Part shown: in pieces, positions 33,527 through 44,815 of the stretch
How positions within the stretch are numbered: the stretch's first letter is position 1
Layout of the letters: the number at the start of each line of letters is the position of its first letter
DNA from: Helianthus annuus
Taxonomy: Eukaryota > Streptophyta > Magnoliopsida > Asterales > Asteraceae
Length of the DNA stretch: 64,000 bases
Reading direction: 5' to 3'
NCBI RefSeq assembly: GCF_002127325.2
Contig: NC_035445.2
Coordinates: forward strand, 80,161,389-80,225,388
Made by a program: the position numbers and the translations under genes
The notes under the pieces: model-generated
What the model was told of the DNA's origin: nothing
Seen by the model: only the letters and a program-made list of their open reading frames with translations
The model's database searches: none

Positions 33527-36500
33527 ATGGCTGAACCATCGAATCCACACAATGTGGAGGGTGAAAACCCTGAACAGCCGGTAATGGCTGAAGAAGAAGA
33601 CGAGGGGGCTGCCGGTGTTGGTTTACCGGCGTTAAGGTGGACCAAGAAGTCTTTTGACAATCTTATGCTTACTGTCCAAATGCCCCCTGAATATGGGGCT
33701 CAATATCCATCGGAGGGTGATACTGGTGCCGACGCTCCGGTCGGTTATGTGACCATGTGGGCCGACTTTTTTGGTGACTGTAATCTCCGGTTGCCGTTGA
33801 CGGTGTTTGTCGTGGATGTCTTGGAGTGGTACAAGGTCCACATTTCTCAAGTGAGTCCGTTTGGTATGATTCGGATTCGAAATTTTGAGTTCACCTTCTG
33901 TGCTCTTGGTATAGAGCCTACCGTCGGAGATTTCCGACGGTTCTATCAGATGACAGTGTCCATGGGGTTCTTTTCTTTCCGTCAACGAGACGGTACCCCC
34001 AAGCTGATGACTCCCCCCAAGGGGATGACGATGTGGAAGAAGAAATTCTTCTACATCAAAGCTGCTGCCATTGTTGCAGATATGACGTTTCGGAATGTGA
34101 CCGAGACGATCATCGCGGAGACCATTGCGGTCCCTAGCTCGAAGTCAGTGGAATGGTTTCCTCAGTTGCAGACCATTGAGACCGTGAAGCTGACCAATAC
34201 GCAACTATGGCTGTTGCGTATGATGCTGAGGAGGAGCAAGAACTCGAAACCCGTGGTGCGGGAGAAGAGCGGTGGTACGTACTTTTTATCTGTTTACGTT
34301 CCTTATTTTTGTGTGCGTTACTGATATTTATGTTTGCTATCAGAAAATGCTCCTGCATGGAGGATGTTTGCCCCGGATTTCCTGGGTACGGTTGAGACCG
34401 TGGTTTGTGCGGATGGTGAAGAGGATCACAATACTATCATCCGTAGTAACTTCCGGGTGCCTACTGAGGCTGCACTGGCAGTTGAGTTGCCGTCAGGCAA
34501 AGGTATAATATCCAAGCTTTGTCACTTGTGTTGATAATGTTGGTTTATTGACGTATTGATTCCATGCAGGTGATCTTGGGGCCTTGGGGGACCCTGAAGC
34601 GAAAGGTGTGCCAAAGAGGCAAACTGTGAAGGGCGTGCGCTTTCGCCAAAAGAAGATAAAGGAGGTCACTACTGTGCCTCATCTGGTGCCGCAGGCAGCA
34701 GGTATCTCTCATTCCTCTTTTCGTCGACACAAGGATTATGTGATAGTATCTGATACCCTTGAGGGTTTGGGTACAGCCGCAGAGTCACGTTCTGGTGCTG
34801 CGAAGAAGCAGGCAGAAGAGGCGGCTGCGGGAGGGACAGCTGCGGGTCCCCCTGTGATTGGTGAGAAGAGGAGGCCAGAGCAGAAAGCTGCTGGTGGTGT
34901 TGAAACCAAACGTCGGAGACTAGTAACCAAAAGGTCTGCTCCGACGCAGAAAAAACCTGCGGTTGTCGTTGGTAAGTGTAGGCTATCTAGTCTTAACTGT
35001 TGTGTAACTAGTTTTGATAGCTATTTGACTTTTTTGCAGAGCCTCAAGATGAAGATTTTTCTATCTTCGATGCTCCGGAGTCCCCCCCGCGTGCCACGGG
35101 TGCGGGTGCAACGGAGGTGCCGTCGACACCTCCCGTCAAGGTGGTACCTGAGTCAACCGTGCAGAAGGAGGGTACCGCAGAGAATGCTGTGGCCCAGATA
35201 TTTGATACTGTCGACTCGTCCAACAATCTGATCTCTCCCAATGAGGGAGACGATATGAGTGTGCGGTTCACTGCTACTGGGAAGCAACATTCTGATGCTG
35301 AACCGCAAAAAACTGGCGCTGAAGCGCGGCAGCATGATGCTGGGCCGCAGAAGTCTTCGGTTGATAAGGGTACCAGCTCGTCTGCCGGTGGTGCGGGGTA
35401 TGACGGGCCTCCAATTCAGCCTGGGGAGTCTGAATTGGAGTATTACTACCGCACTTATTCCCCGGGTCGCAGTATGGTGTATCACCGACCCCCCTGGACT
35501 GTTATGCAGGGGGATGATATTTCGAATGATCCTGCGGCCTGTAAGGAGATTTTGGGTGGTCTGGGGACCCCCTTTGAAGTTGAGCGCGCCCGTGCCGCAC
35601 CTCGAGAGTTGCGTATAAACCAGCTCTCAACAATGTTGGTAGGGACTTCCATTGTGGCGAATGCCATTTTGGAAGACTATAAAGTGCTGGGTCGGCGCGA
35701 GGAAGATGCTGCTCGTATGCGGGCAGAAGCGGAAAAGCTGGTCCAGGCTGCCCGTGCGGGTGCGGAGCAGCTGGAGAAAGACAAAGCTGCTTTTGAGAAG
35801 CAGAAGCAGACTGCTGAGTGGGCTGCCACTGCCCAGCTGAAACAGGTGCGTACCCTTGCTAAACTCCTTGCTGATGAGCGCAAGAGTTGGAACGAAAAGT
35901 TGTCCAATGAGCGCAAGAAATGGAATGAGTCTTGGGCTAAGCAGAATAACGTTCTGTTTCATACTCGGCAGGAGTTGGCGAATGTCAAGGCGGCAAATGT
36001 TGCCTTGGGCAGCGAGAAAGCTGCGGCTGAGGCCATTTCTGTTAAAGCGCTGCAGGCGAAGGCCGACGCCTTGAAGGCGCTTGAAGAGGCCAAAGAAGCC
36101 GGGGCTCGTGCCTCAAAGGCCCTTGAAGAGGCCGCGGAGAAGGAGAGCCGTTCTTCCAAGGCTCTGGAAGAGGCGAATGCGGAGCGCATTCGTTTGGATA
36201 AGGTTGTCTCCAGCCTTCAGGTACGTTTCGTTACCTCTGTTGTATATTTCCTTTATTGTTTTGAAAATATTTGTCGAGTGAACTGTTTGCTGTTCTTGTA
36301 ACAGGCTGAGGTTCAGGCCCGGGAGGTCGCGGTTACGGACCTTACTGCCCGCGTATCTGCTGCGGAGAAGCGGGCTGACGCTGCTGCTGAGGCGAAGGAT
36401 GCCTTGGTGTCCTCCTTTAACCAACTGGAAGCTGACCGTGAGTGGTTGCGGACTCATGGCATTGCGCGTGTAAGTATCCATTGCCTTTACATTGGCTTGG

Positions 36501-36896
36501 ATTAGTAGTTCAAGACTTATGATCCTTTTATTGCAGATTGTCGAGGCTATAATGAATGCCCCTGAGACCTCATCTGGTTTGGACCTGGTTAAGGAGCGTG
36601 CGCGCGATGCTGGCTTCAAGGCTGGTTATAACCGCTGCATTGGGCATATCAATGTATTATCCGCAGGCGGTTATACTGATCAGGCATCCGGGTTCCGTGA
36701 TGTGGATACCGAAGGTCGTCTGAAAGCGGCCGTAGCCTCCTTTTATGATACGCCCCTTGCCTGTGTAGGGGAGCTGGATGAGTGTTTGGAGGTTGCGGAC
36801 TATGTCGACCGCTTGCGGATGCTTTATCCGGATGTGGAAGAGGAAGAACCCGCTGGTGGTGCCGGAGGAGACGCGGGTACCAGCGGTACAAAATAG
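33527..36896 (+). CDS. Six-exon antisense gene in the Tat-type element ('putative gypsy-type transposase' domain plus coiled coil)
   Basis: Exons at 33527-34274, 34344-34502, 34570-34971, 35040-36220, 36305-36469 and 36537-36896 join through GT-AG introns of 69, 67, 68, 84 and 67 nt. Every junction keeps the frame, giving 1004 codons with no stop. The ATG at 33527 has a clean MAEPSNPH start; the TTG just before it is not needed. Residues about 55-240 (with V-L-E-W-Y-K and F-G-M-I-R-I-R-N-F-E-F) resemble the plant 'transposase (putative) gypsy type' domain, from memory PF04195; its activity is unknown. Residues about 400-430 are basic (K-R-R-P, K-R-R-R), a likely nuclear signal. Residues about 652-885 form a long Ala/Glu/Lys-rich coiled coil. 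The end is acidic and Gly-rich. Extra antisense ORFs are reported for Tat-lineage elements. That it is expressed and spliced is inference. Confidence 0.82.
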
Positions 36897-37566
36897 GGTT
36901 TAGGTTGGCGAGTGTGCCTCCTTTTTGTATTCCTCTTGTATAGAATAGGAACTTTATGTAAATTCAGTAAGCATCATGTGGATACTTGAATTTTTTGAAT
37001 ATAAAGTTTCTTTGTTCAGTTTGTACAAGTGTTTTTAATTCTTGCATGTCTGAACGTGTGTATGCGTAACTTTACCCATTTATGAACGGGGTCAAGTATA
37101 CTCCATACTTTTGTTGTATGGGTATGCATCAAGTCTGTTATTTACCGTGTGAGGGTTTTAGAATTGCTTAAGCTTTGTAAAAGCTTATATTACCGGAACT
37201 CTACCCATTTGTGAATGGGGTCGAGTGTACTCCATACCTTTGTCGTATGAGTCCGCGTCAATTCCATTGTTTGCCTTTTTGGGCTCAGGAATTGTGTCAA
37301 GTGTTTAACAAAAACTTGTGTATCCGGCCGGATAAAACATGCAAGTCTTTTTGCCTTTTGCTGGCCTATTACAATATTTGTGTGTGGTTACCACTTTGTA
37401 TGGGTATCGCGAATGAAGATTTTGCCAATCTGTTTTTGGGATACCGCAAAGTGGAACACGCATTTGTAATAGTAATAACAAACAATAATGTAGAAAATTG
37501 CTTATTTATTTATTTGCAAATGGCCTGCGGCCCAATAGGTTACATAGAGAAATGTAAGAACATGGC
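36897..37566. other. Spacer between the antisense gene and integrase 3' ends
   Basis: The two coding units converge here. A diverged direct duplication of about 75 bp (CTTTACCCATTTATGAACGG at about 37069 and CTCTACCCATTTGTGAATGG at about 37199) carries GGGGTC-AGT-TACTCCATAC-TTTGT-GTATG. An AATATAAA sequence at about 36998 could be the poly(A) signal of the antisense gene. Confidence 0.65.
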
Positions 37567-39099
37567 TTACATATAACAGCGTCGAAGCTGTTGTGCATTC
37601 CATGTGCGTGCGATAGGTTCGCCTTCTAGTGTTTGCAATCTGTACGCGCCTTTCCCTAAGACCTCGTTGATGAGGTAGGGTCCTTCCCACTTGGGGGCGA
37701 GTTTGCCTGGGCGCTCGGCATTAGATGCCTCATTGTCGCGTAGGACGTAGTCTCCTGGGTTGAAAGTACAAACGCGGACGCGCGCGTTGTAGTACTTTTC
37801 AAGTTTGGATTTATATTTGGCCTCGTTGATGGCAGCGTTTTCACGCCTTTCTTCCAAGAGGTCCAAATCGATCCTGCGTTCCATGTTGTTGTCTAGTTTT
37901 TCAATAGCCAACATTCTAGGAGAGGGGAGACCTACTTCTGCGGGGATCACCGCTTCTGAACCGTAGACTAGGCTGAAGGGTGTTTCCCCATTGCTTGTTT
38001 TTGGGCTTGTGCGGTGAGCCCATAAGATACTTGGGAGTTCATCGACCCAGCCACGCCTGGCCGTTCCCAACCGTGCCTTGATCCCTTCGACTAGGCTTTT
38101 ATTGATACTCTCGACTTGGCCGTTCCCTTGCGGGTGTGCGACTGAGGAGAATATGTGCTCAATGTGTAGTTCCTCTAGCCATTTTTGAAATTCGTCGGCA
38201 GCGAAGTTGGTGCCGTTATCGGTGACAATGCACATTGGTAATCCGAAACGGCAGATGATGTGTTCCCAAATGAATTTTCTTGTTATCATAGCAGTGGTTG
38301 AGGCGAGTGGTTTTGCTTCTACCCATTTGGTGAAGTAGTCAACCGCCACTATGATAAATTTAACCGCACCTGGAGCGTCAGGGAAAGGTCCCACAACGTC
38401 AATTGCCCATTTCTGAAAGGGCCATGCGGTTGTGACGGGGACTAAGTTGTTTTTTGGCCGCAAGGTTTTTGGAGCATGACGTTGACAGTCGATGCACTTG
38501 CGCAACTCTTTGACGGCGTCCAGGTGCATGCCGGGCCAGTAATACCCGGCATTCATGATTTTGGCCACTACCATGCGTGGTCCAGCGTGTATGCCACATA
38601 TGCCCTCGTGTATCTCTCGAATGAGGTATGTGGCATCCTGGGGGTTGACGCATCGTAGTAGTGGCCCGAGGTATGACTTGCGGTATAAGATACCGTCTCC
38701 CATCTGATAATGGCACGCTTTATATTGTAGTTTGCGTGCTTCTGATTTGCTTTCGGGAGTCACACCGGATTGTAGATATGCGATAATAGGTGTCATCCAT
38801 GATGTTGAACCGTATTGAATGACGTTGACTTGGCGCAGGGGTACCGAAGGATTTTGCAGGATTTCGATGCGTATCTCCTTTGCCAAGTGTTGGAAGCTGG
38901 TAGATGCAAGTTTTGATAGTGCATCTGCGGACTTGTTTTCGCTTCGATTGATATGGCGAATATTGAATGAAGCGAATTTGGATTTTAGTTGCAGGACTTG
39001 CTCGAGGTAGAGGATCATGATATCCCCCTTTGCGGCATAGTCGCCGCGTACTTGGCCTGCAACTAACAAAGAGTCGACGTGGGCTTCCAGATGTTGCAC
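37567..39099 (-). pseudogene. Tat-type second RNase H C-terminus and integrase
   Basis: An open 510-codon stretch. It starts in the tail of the second RNase H-like domain (S-A-D-A-L-S-K-L-A). The integrase H2C2 motif follows at about residues 165-205 (H-E-G-I-C-G-I-H, then C-I-D-C). The catalytic triad can be read as D in W-A-I-D-V-V-G-P, D in I-V-T-D-N-G-T-N-F and E in G-Q-V-E-S-I-N. The C-terminus has G-P-Y-L-I, a GPY/F-like module, and ends R-R-C-Y-M. The integrase itself looks undamaged, but a frameshift near 39100-39130 disconnects it from upstream pol. Confidence 0.9.
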
Positions 39100-39128
39100 G
39101 CCGATTTTGACTGCTAAACGTAGCCCCG

Positions 39129-39341
39129 CTAAGAGAGCCTCATATTCTGCCTCGTTATTGCATATGTGAGTTCTTGGCCGTCAGGGCTGACGAGTCGCAG
39201 ACCTGCACCCGCCCCTTCGTCGTTGGAGGTACCATCTGTGAAGAGTGCCCATATTTCTGAGGAGGGTGGCGTTGGTGCAGGAGTTTGTGCTTGTTCGCAT
39301 TCTTGGATGCGATTCACCGGTACTTCGGCGGCGAAATCAGC
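39129..39341 (-). pseudogene. Start of second (dual) RNase H domain
   Basis: The ORF 39129-39317 contains L-F-T-D-G-T-S-N and G-A-G-A-G-L-R-L, the N-terminal strand of an archaeal-type RNase H as found after the first RNase H in Tat elements. An in-frame TAA just upstream (about 39344) separates it from the RT-RNase H reading frame, apparently a single substitution. A frameshift after 39129 breaks it again. Confidence 0.8.
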
Positions 39342-41909
39342 TTAGATCTGGCCTTTAATCGCGGGGCGCGGTTTATAATGTATCGTGTGCGCGCCCAGCT
39401 CGATGGCCCATTTCGCTAATCGCCCAGAGATGTCGGGTTTGGAGAGGATCGGGCCGATCCTGTAATTGGTTAGCACTGTAATGACGTGGTTTACGAAGTA
39501 GCGACGCAACCGTCTCGAAGCGTGCACTAATGCTAGCACCAATTTCTCCATTATTGAGTACCTCGTCTCTGGGTCGTTGAGCATCTTGCTGATGTAGTAG
39601 ATGGGTGTTTGAACCCCCTTTCGCTCCACAATTAGTACCGCACCCACCGCGTTGTCCGCGGCGGATAGGTATAGTATGAGTGGCTCATCCTTGCGTGGTG
39701 CGGTTAAAGTTGGGAGTTGTATCAAACACTCCTTCATTTCCCGGAAGGCCTGTTCAGCCTCTGCGGTCCACTGGAATTGTTCTTTCTTTGAACAGCTCCG
39801 CAGGGTCTTGATGAACGGATAAGACTTAGCTGCGTGGTTGGCTAAGAATCTGTTAAGTGCCGCTAGCCTGCCGGCTAGCCGTTGCATATCCTTCATCGAT
39901 GAAGGCGATGGCATGCGCTCGATCGCCTGGACCTTCTCCGGGTTTACCTTGAATCCATCTTTAGTCACGATGAACCCAAGGAATTTGCCTTCTTCCATTC
40001 CAAACGAGCATTTCCCTGGATTGAGCTTTATGTTAACGCTTCGCAGAGTTTGGAATGTTCTTTCGATATCTGTGAGCATGGTATCTTCTTCCATGCTCAT
40101 GACGACCAGGTCGTCCATGTAGATTTCGACACTTTTCCTTATTTGGCCGCGGAAAGTGTCGTTCATCAACTTTTGGTAGGTTGAGCCCGCGTTGCGCAAC
40201 CCAAACGGCATTTTTGTATAGCAGTAATTTCCGGTGGGAGTCCGGAATGCCGTTTTGTCTTCATCCTCGATTGCCATTTGTACTTGATGGTATCCTTTGT
40301 AGCAATCGAGGAAACACTTCCACCTGAATGGTGCGAGATTATCGACCTTTTCGTCGATTTCTAGAAGCGCGTAACAATCCTTGGGGCAGGCTTTGTTAAG
40401 GTCTTTGTAATCGACGCACATGCGCCAGCCCCCGGACGGTTTTTCTACCATGACTGGGTTGGACAACCAAGTCTGGTATTTTACTTCCCGCAGGATGCCT
40501 GCGGAGAGCAGTTCTTCGATCTGTTCTTGCATCGCCTGATTTTTAGCTGACCCAAGGTGGCGTTGGCCTTGGATCACTGGCTTGATACCTGGCATGGTAT
40601 TCAAGTGATGTTGCGCAATATCACGTGGGACCCCGGTCATGTCTGCGGGTGTCCACGCGAAGATGTCTTGGTTCCTGAAGAGGAGCTGCTTCAGTTGCGC
40701 TTTGGCGGTCGGGGACAAGGCGTGACCCAATGTGACCTTTTGTTCTGGGTATCTCGCGTTGAGAACCCATTTTTCTGGCTGGTCATTGGGGGTGGGCCTT
40801 GCGACCTTGGTCGGACGTACTTCGTCCGACATCATGACGTCCCTGCGGGCATAGATTATCGCGACCCCCGATTCGGTTGGGAAACCAACCGCAGAGTGGG
40901 GGACCGACGTAATCATATTGAAATCTCCTTGGGATTCTCTCCCGAGGAGTACGTCATATTTGGAGGTGTGAGGTAAAACCATGAAGTTTACCTCTTCTGT
41001 CCTTGTGCGGTTTCCGCTGGAAAGACGTACAGGAAAAGTAATCTGGCCTAGGGGAAAGACAGTTTCCCCTGCGAACCCGGTTAACGGGTAATCTACTGCT
41101 TGCAACCGATCTTTGTCCTCCTGGTCGAACTGGTTGAAGCATTGTTCGTAGATTATATCAGATGTACTGCCCGGGTCGATGAATAGACGCTCGGTGCAGT
41201 AGTGTGCTAGTTGGCCTGAAATGACGACGGCGCGCCTATCGCGCGGTCCGCCTCGGACTTTTCGAAAGACGACTTGCTCGTCCTTCCAGTCACATTCCGG
41301 CCTTCTTGCCGCTTTTCGCGGCCTGCCCTTGCCTCCGTGGATCATGTGGGTGGAAGCCACATGCATGGTTCGCTTCCCGGAGGAGGTACCTTCGCCGTGA
41401 GGGGTAATGCGCTTGGTGGGTTTTTGCCCACCTGGAAAAAGATGTTGCAGTTTCCCCTCCTTCAAGGCGCGCTCAATTTCCAGTCGGAGACTGATGCAGC
41501 TGTTGGTGGTGTGGCCCGAGTCCTTGTGGTACTCACAGTAGAGTGTGAGGTCCTGATTTTTCTTTGACTTCATTGGTTGGGCCGGTCGCAAGAACTGTGG
41601 GTCCGCAAGGAGGACCTCACTTGGCGACATGGTGATCTCGGTCCAGTTGCGGTCCCGAGATTCTTTCTTGGACGCTCGATTGTCTCGGGCGGGGTTGTAG
41701 TTCTTTGGGTCGAACGTGTTGCTTTGCGGGAAGTATGGTTTGGAAATATCGCGATTTCCAACGTCCCGGTTGCGTTTATTGTTACGCTTGGACCCTTGTT
41801 GGGATGTTTCGGCTTGGGGTTTCGCCTTTGCCACATGCGGTTCGAGTGACCGCTGTGTCTGGGCGTATTTCTTGACCGCAGTCATGACATCTTCCCACTT
41901 TTTGGGCAA
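39342..41909 (-). pseudogene. Tat-type gag end, protease, reverse transcriptase and first RNase H
   Basis: An 855-codon open stretch. The first ~220 residues are the basic gag C-terminus. The protease has L-F-I-D-P-G-S-T-S (D-P-G in place of the usual D-S/T-G, seen in some Tat proteases). RT runs over about residues 430-620, with W-R-M-C-V-D-Y, K-M-P-F-G-L and the catalytic Y-M-D-D. RNase H follows, with L-Y-L-S-A-A-D-N-A-V-G-A-V-L; the usual first catalytic Asp appears as Ser or is displaced, so activity is doubtful. Upstream the frame is separated from gag by a shift near 41900, and it ends in a premature TAA near 39340. Confidence 0.92.
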
Positions 41910-43088
41910 AGCCCTCCTTGCCAGAGATGGTCATGATCATCTCTCTGTCTTTGACGGCCCGGATGAAGTGGTTTCGTGCCATTTGGTCTGCCACGTCACC
42001 TATCTCCAGGCACTCTTTATTATAACGGACGACGAATGCTTCGAGCGATTCGTCGTTCCTTCGCCAGATGTTCATGACGTCACACGAATCTCGTTCGTGG
42101 CGTCGCTGCTGGCAAAAATGTGCGAGGAACTTGGTACGCAAGTCCTCGAATGAATCCAGTGATCCCACTGGCAAAGAATCGAACCATGCCCTGGCCAGGC
42201 CCGTAAGGGTCTGGGGGAAAAATTGCACCAAGTGGGTTCGTCCCACTGGCCGTTGATGCCCGCGCCCATGAAGACGTTCATGTGGTCGTCCGGGTCGGTC
42301 GAACCATTGTATTTCCCAACGTTGAATGGGAACTTTGTCGTGGTGACATGGGCGTTGGCAATCCGTGTGCCGAACTTGGAATTTTCGGCCGCTGCCTTTG
42401 GCCTGTATGGTTCGTTTGCAGGGCGCTTTGCCGCCCTAAGGTATGTGTTGCGGGGGTGACTGGGAGGAACATAGTTGCGTCCTCCCGGTCTGCTACTGGT
42501 GTCATGCGAATCACCGTGGTAGCTATGGTCGTCAGGGTCGGTATGACCGTACCCTTCGGTGTATGGTTGTGGGCCCAATCGGCTCTGAATGCCGGGGCCG
42601 CGTCTGGAGGTTGATCGCCTCCTGTCCTCGCCATGGGGGCCAAGGCGGGTGTGTACCGGTCCTCTGGTGTGGGACCCGTATGAGGAATCATCCTCGTTGA
42701 GGGTGTGGACCGAACAGTAAGACGATCCCCTTTCTTCACGCCGGCTTCTTGAAGCCGGGCGTGAATGGATCCTGCCGTCGTATTGTAAAATACGCTCAAC
42801 AGGGGTGTGCGGTGCTGGGGGAAGCCCAGCTCGTATATTCGCTTCAGTACAAGCGCGGTTGTATGCTGCAGTCAGCGTAGCTGCCTGCTGCTCGTACCAG
42901 GCATGAATGGTCGTGCCTGGTGGGATCACAGATGGGAACTGTGATAAGTCATGTCCGAACATAAAGGAGGGGCTCCTTTGTGTGGACGTGCCAATGTGTC
43001 CGGGTTGGGAGGTCGAGGCATTGACCCCTACCGGGTTTGGGATTGGAGGATTTTGGTTATCCGCAGTATTGTTTTGGTGATCAGTCAT
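41782..43088 (-). pseudogene. Tat-type gag relic
   Basis: The N-terminal ORF (42072-43088) has a proline- and Arg/Ser-rich head and then the gag core start (F-N-V-G-K-Y-N-G-S-T-D-P-D-D-H). The frame shifts near 42220-42240. The core continues in the 41782-42246 frame, with A-R-A-W-F-D-S-L-P, F-L-A-H-F and N-K-E-C-L-E, and shifts again near 41900. These marks identify the Retrotrans_gag domain. Two frameshifts make it non-coding as it stands. Confidence 0.87.
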
Positions 43089-43129
43089 GATCGTGAGAGA
43101 GGAAAAAGGGATGGATTAGAAAATGCTAA

Positions 43130-43147
43130 GAGTAGCGGTGGGCGCCA
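43130..43147 (-). other. Tat-type primer-binding site
   Basis: Read away from the 5' LTR on the minus strand, one base after the LTR end, the sequence is TGGCGCCCACCGCTACTC. The TGGCGCC start is shared with other plant gypsy elements; the cognate tRNA was not determined. Confidence 0.7.
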
Positions 43148-43148
43148 A

Positions 43149-44090
43149 TGATGAAACAATGGTTAACCGGGCAGGGTTAACTCACTGGTCTCGTCAAGAA
43201 GGGTTAATCCCTTCCTCTCGAGGATCGCTGGCTGGATCACCGGCGGTTGATCTCCTGCACAAGGAAACAAGCCGTGACTCGTAACAAGGAGGATGGGGTG
43301 GGGGGTGCTCCTTGTTACCACTCTCCGGCGTGAGAATCAGTAGTTTGCTTGGGAAGCAAAGTAAGATAATAGTAGTAGTGAGGGAGTTGTGAGAAGATAC
43401 CTCAAACCTGGTTTGGGGTTGGTATTTATAGCCGAGGAGTGGAGGAGGATGATGATGGATGGACTGACGACGTGCTGCCCCTTTTCAGGTGTGTCAGGCT
43501 CGTCGGTTATGGAGGTTACGCCACGTCAGTCCATTGCTTACGTAGCTCTGACAGGTAACTGTCATTGGTGCCACTTGCATTGTGGTGTCAGTACCACTTG
43601 CTTGAGTACATAGGATGCGGTGCAAGCCGCATCGCTACGTGCGGTAACATCTGAAGTTACCGCGTCTCCTACTTGTGATCAAGGAATACGCGAGATGCGG
43701 TGCTAGCCGCATCGTCGTCTTGCCTGCATCCCTTGTCGTGACGAAAATGTCCGTATGGTGCGGTGTCAGCCGTACCACTACGTTCATCTTCTTCTATGCC
43801 TAAGGTAAGGCTTTCCTGTATTGATAGAAGTGTTCACTGGACGCGGTGCGATGCCGCGTCGCTGTGAATACTTCCGTTTTCGTACACCAGATGTGATGCT
43901 ATGTCGCATCACTCTACCGTTCTCCTGTTCCATGTAAGTCCTCCTTTGTTACTAGATAGATTGGATTCAACCCTTGTGTCGATGCGTTCCCGCATGGGCA
44001 CAAGTGGGTTGTTAGCTAGTGGGGTTTTTGATAAGGGTAATGGTCACTCGCGGTCGATGCTGACGCGAGATCTGGGACCATACCCCTTCA
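43149..44090 (-). repeat. Tat-type element LTR (5' LTR in element sense)
   Basis: 942 bp, matching 30763-31704 at a constant offset of 12386. Differences noted: about five single-base changes (for example CATTGG/CACTGG, TAAAATA/TAAGATA). It contains the same TATA box (43423-43430) and hairpin array. Confidence 0.96.
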
Positions 44091-44189
44091 GGGTGGTAAA
44101 TCTAAAATTAAACCCTAATGCACTTCTATAGTTACTACTATAAATATAGCATGACACTTCTATATCTATTGCTAAACAAAATTAAAAAA

Positions 44190-44559
44190 ATGGATCCAAT
44201 TCTGAATTCAATTGTTGTGAAAGGTCAGTTTTGTTATATCGCAGCAGTGAATATTTTTTTTCTTTTATTTACTTTTATGTGAATGTTAACTTATTTTATT
44301 TTTCAGATTCAGTTGCATGATGAACATACCAATTTAAACAACACATTTGTCGAACAAGCTTCTAAGGTGTTGATTTTGCTGGTTTTTAAGTATTATTTTT
44401 GCGTATATCTTTCATATTAACATGTTCGTTATGTTATTATATGTGTGTTTTATTGCAGGATGATGGTGATAAAAGTATTGATATTATTTCTTATGGTGAA
44501 ATGTTTAGTCCATACAAGTCTAATCTTCAATGTGAATTTAGTGAAGATGTAATTTTAAG
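44190..44559 (+). pseudogene. Exon-like blocks inside the Helitron, possibly captured
   Basis: Three short blocks look like exons with GT/AG edges: 44190-44223 (starts M-D-P-I-L-N-S), 44307-44366 (I-Q-L-H-D-E-H-T-N) and 44459-44559 (D-D-G-D-K-S-I-D-I). Blocks 2 and 3 join in phase; block 1 does not join in phase with block 2. A further acidic, then basic segment follows at about 44690-44815. No family recognised. Gene-fragment capture is common in Helitrons, but this reading is weak. Confidence 0.3.
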
Positions 44560-44815
44560 GTTTATTTAATCTTTTTTTAACTTTTGTATTCAATTTTTGT
44601 CATTTATAGGGATTGGAAGTTTGAGACTCAAAGGAAGAGATCCAAGAGACTCTCTTAATGGAAATGGAGTGAGATTATTAATTTAGACGATTATGAGGAC
44701 AATGACAAAGAAGAGGAATTAGAAGATACTACCGATTCAAGCACAAACCAGAAAACCCGATTAAAAATACGTCGAGTGTCAATTCAGAAGCGGAACAGAT
44801 TTCATACAGTCTAAT

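Larger units (their letters stand above)
30763..44090 (-). mobile_element. Tat-type Ty3/gypsy retrotransposon with antisense cargo gene (13.3 kb)
   Basis: Identical-length LTRs (942 bp) and a perfect GGGTG duplication (30758-30762, 44091-44095) bound the element. On the minus strand the order is gag, protease, RT, RNase H, second RNase H-like domain, integrase. The double RNase H is a known hallmark of the Tat lineage. Between integrase and the 3' LTR lie about 5.9 kb, including a plus-strand six-exon gene. By eye I count about five differences between the LTRs (roughly 0.5%), so the insertion is recent, yet gag-pol already has stops and frameshifts. It sits in the Helitron. Confidence 0.95.

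Noticed and set aside
33632..36619. Several minus-strand ORFs opposite the antisense gene (up to 168 codons)
   Set aside because: Shadows of the GC-rich plus-strand exons; they cross the introns without a coherent product.
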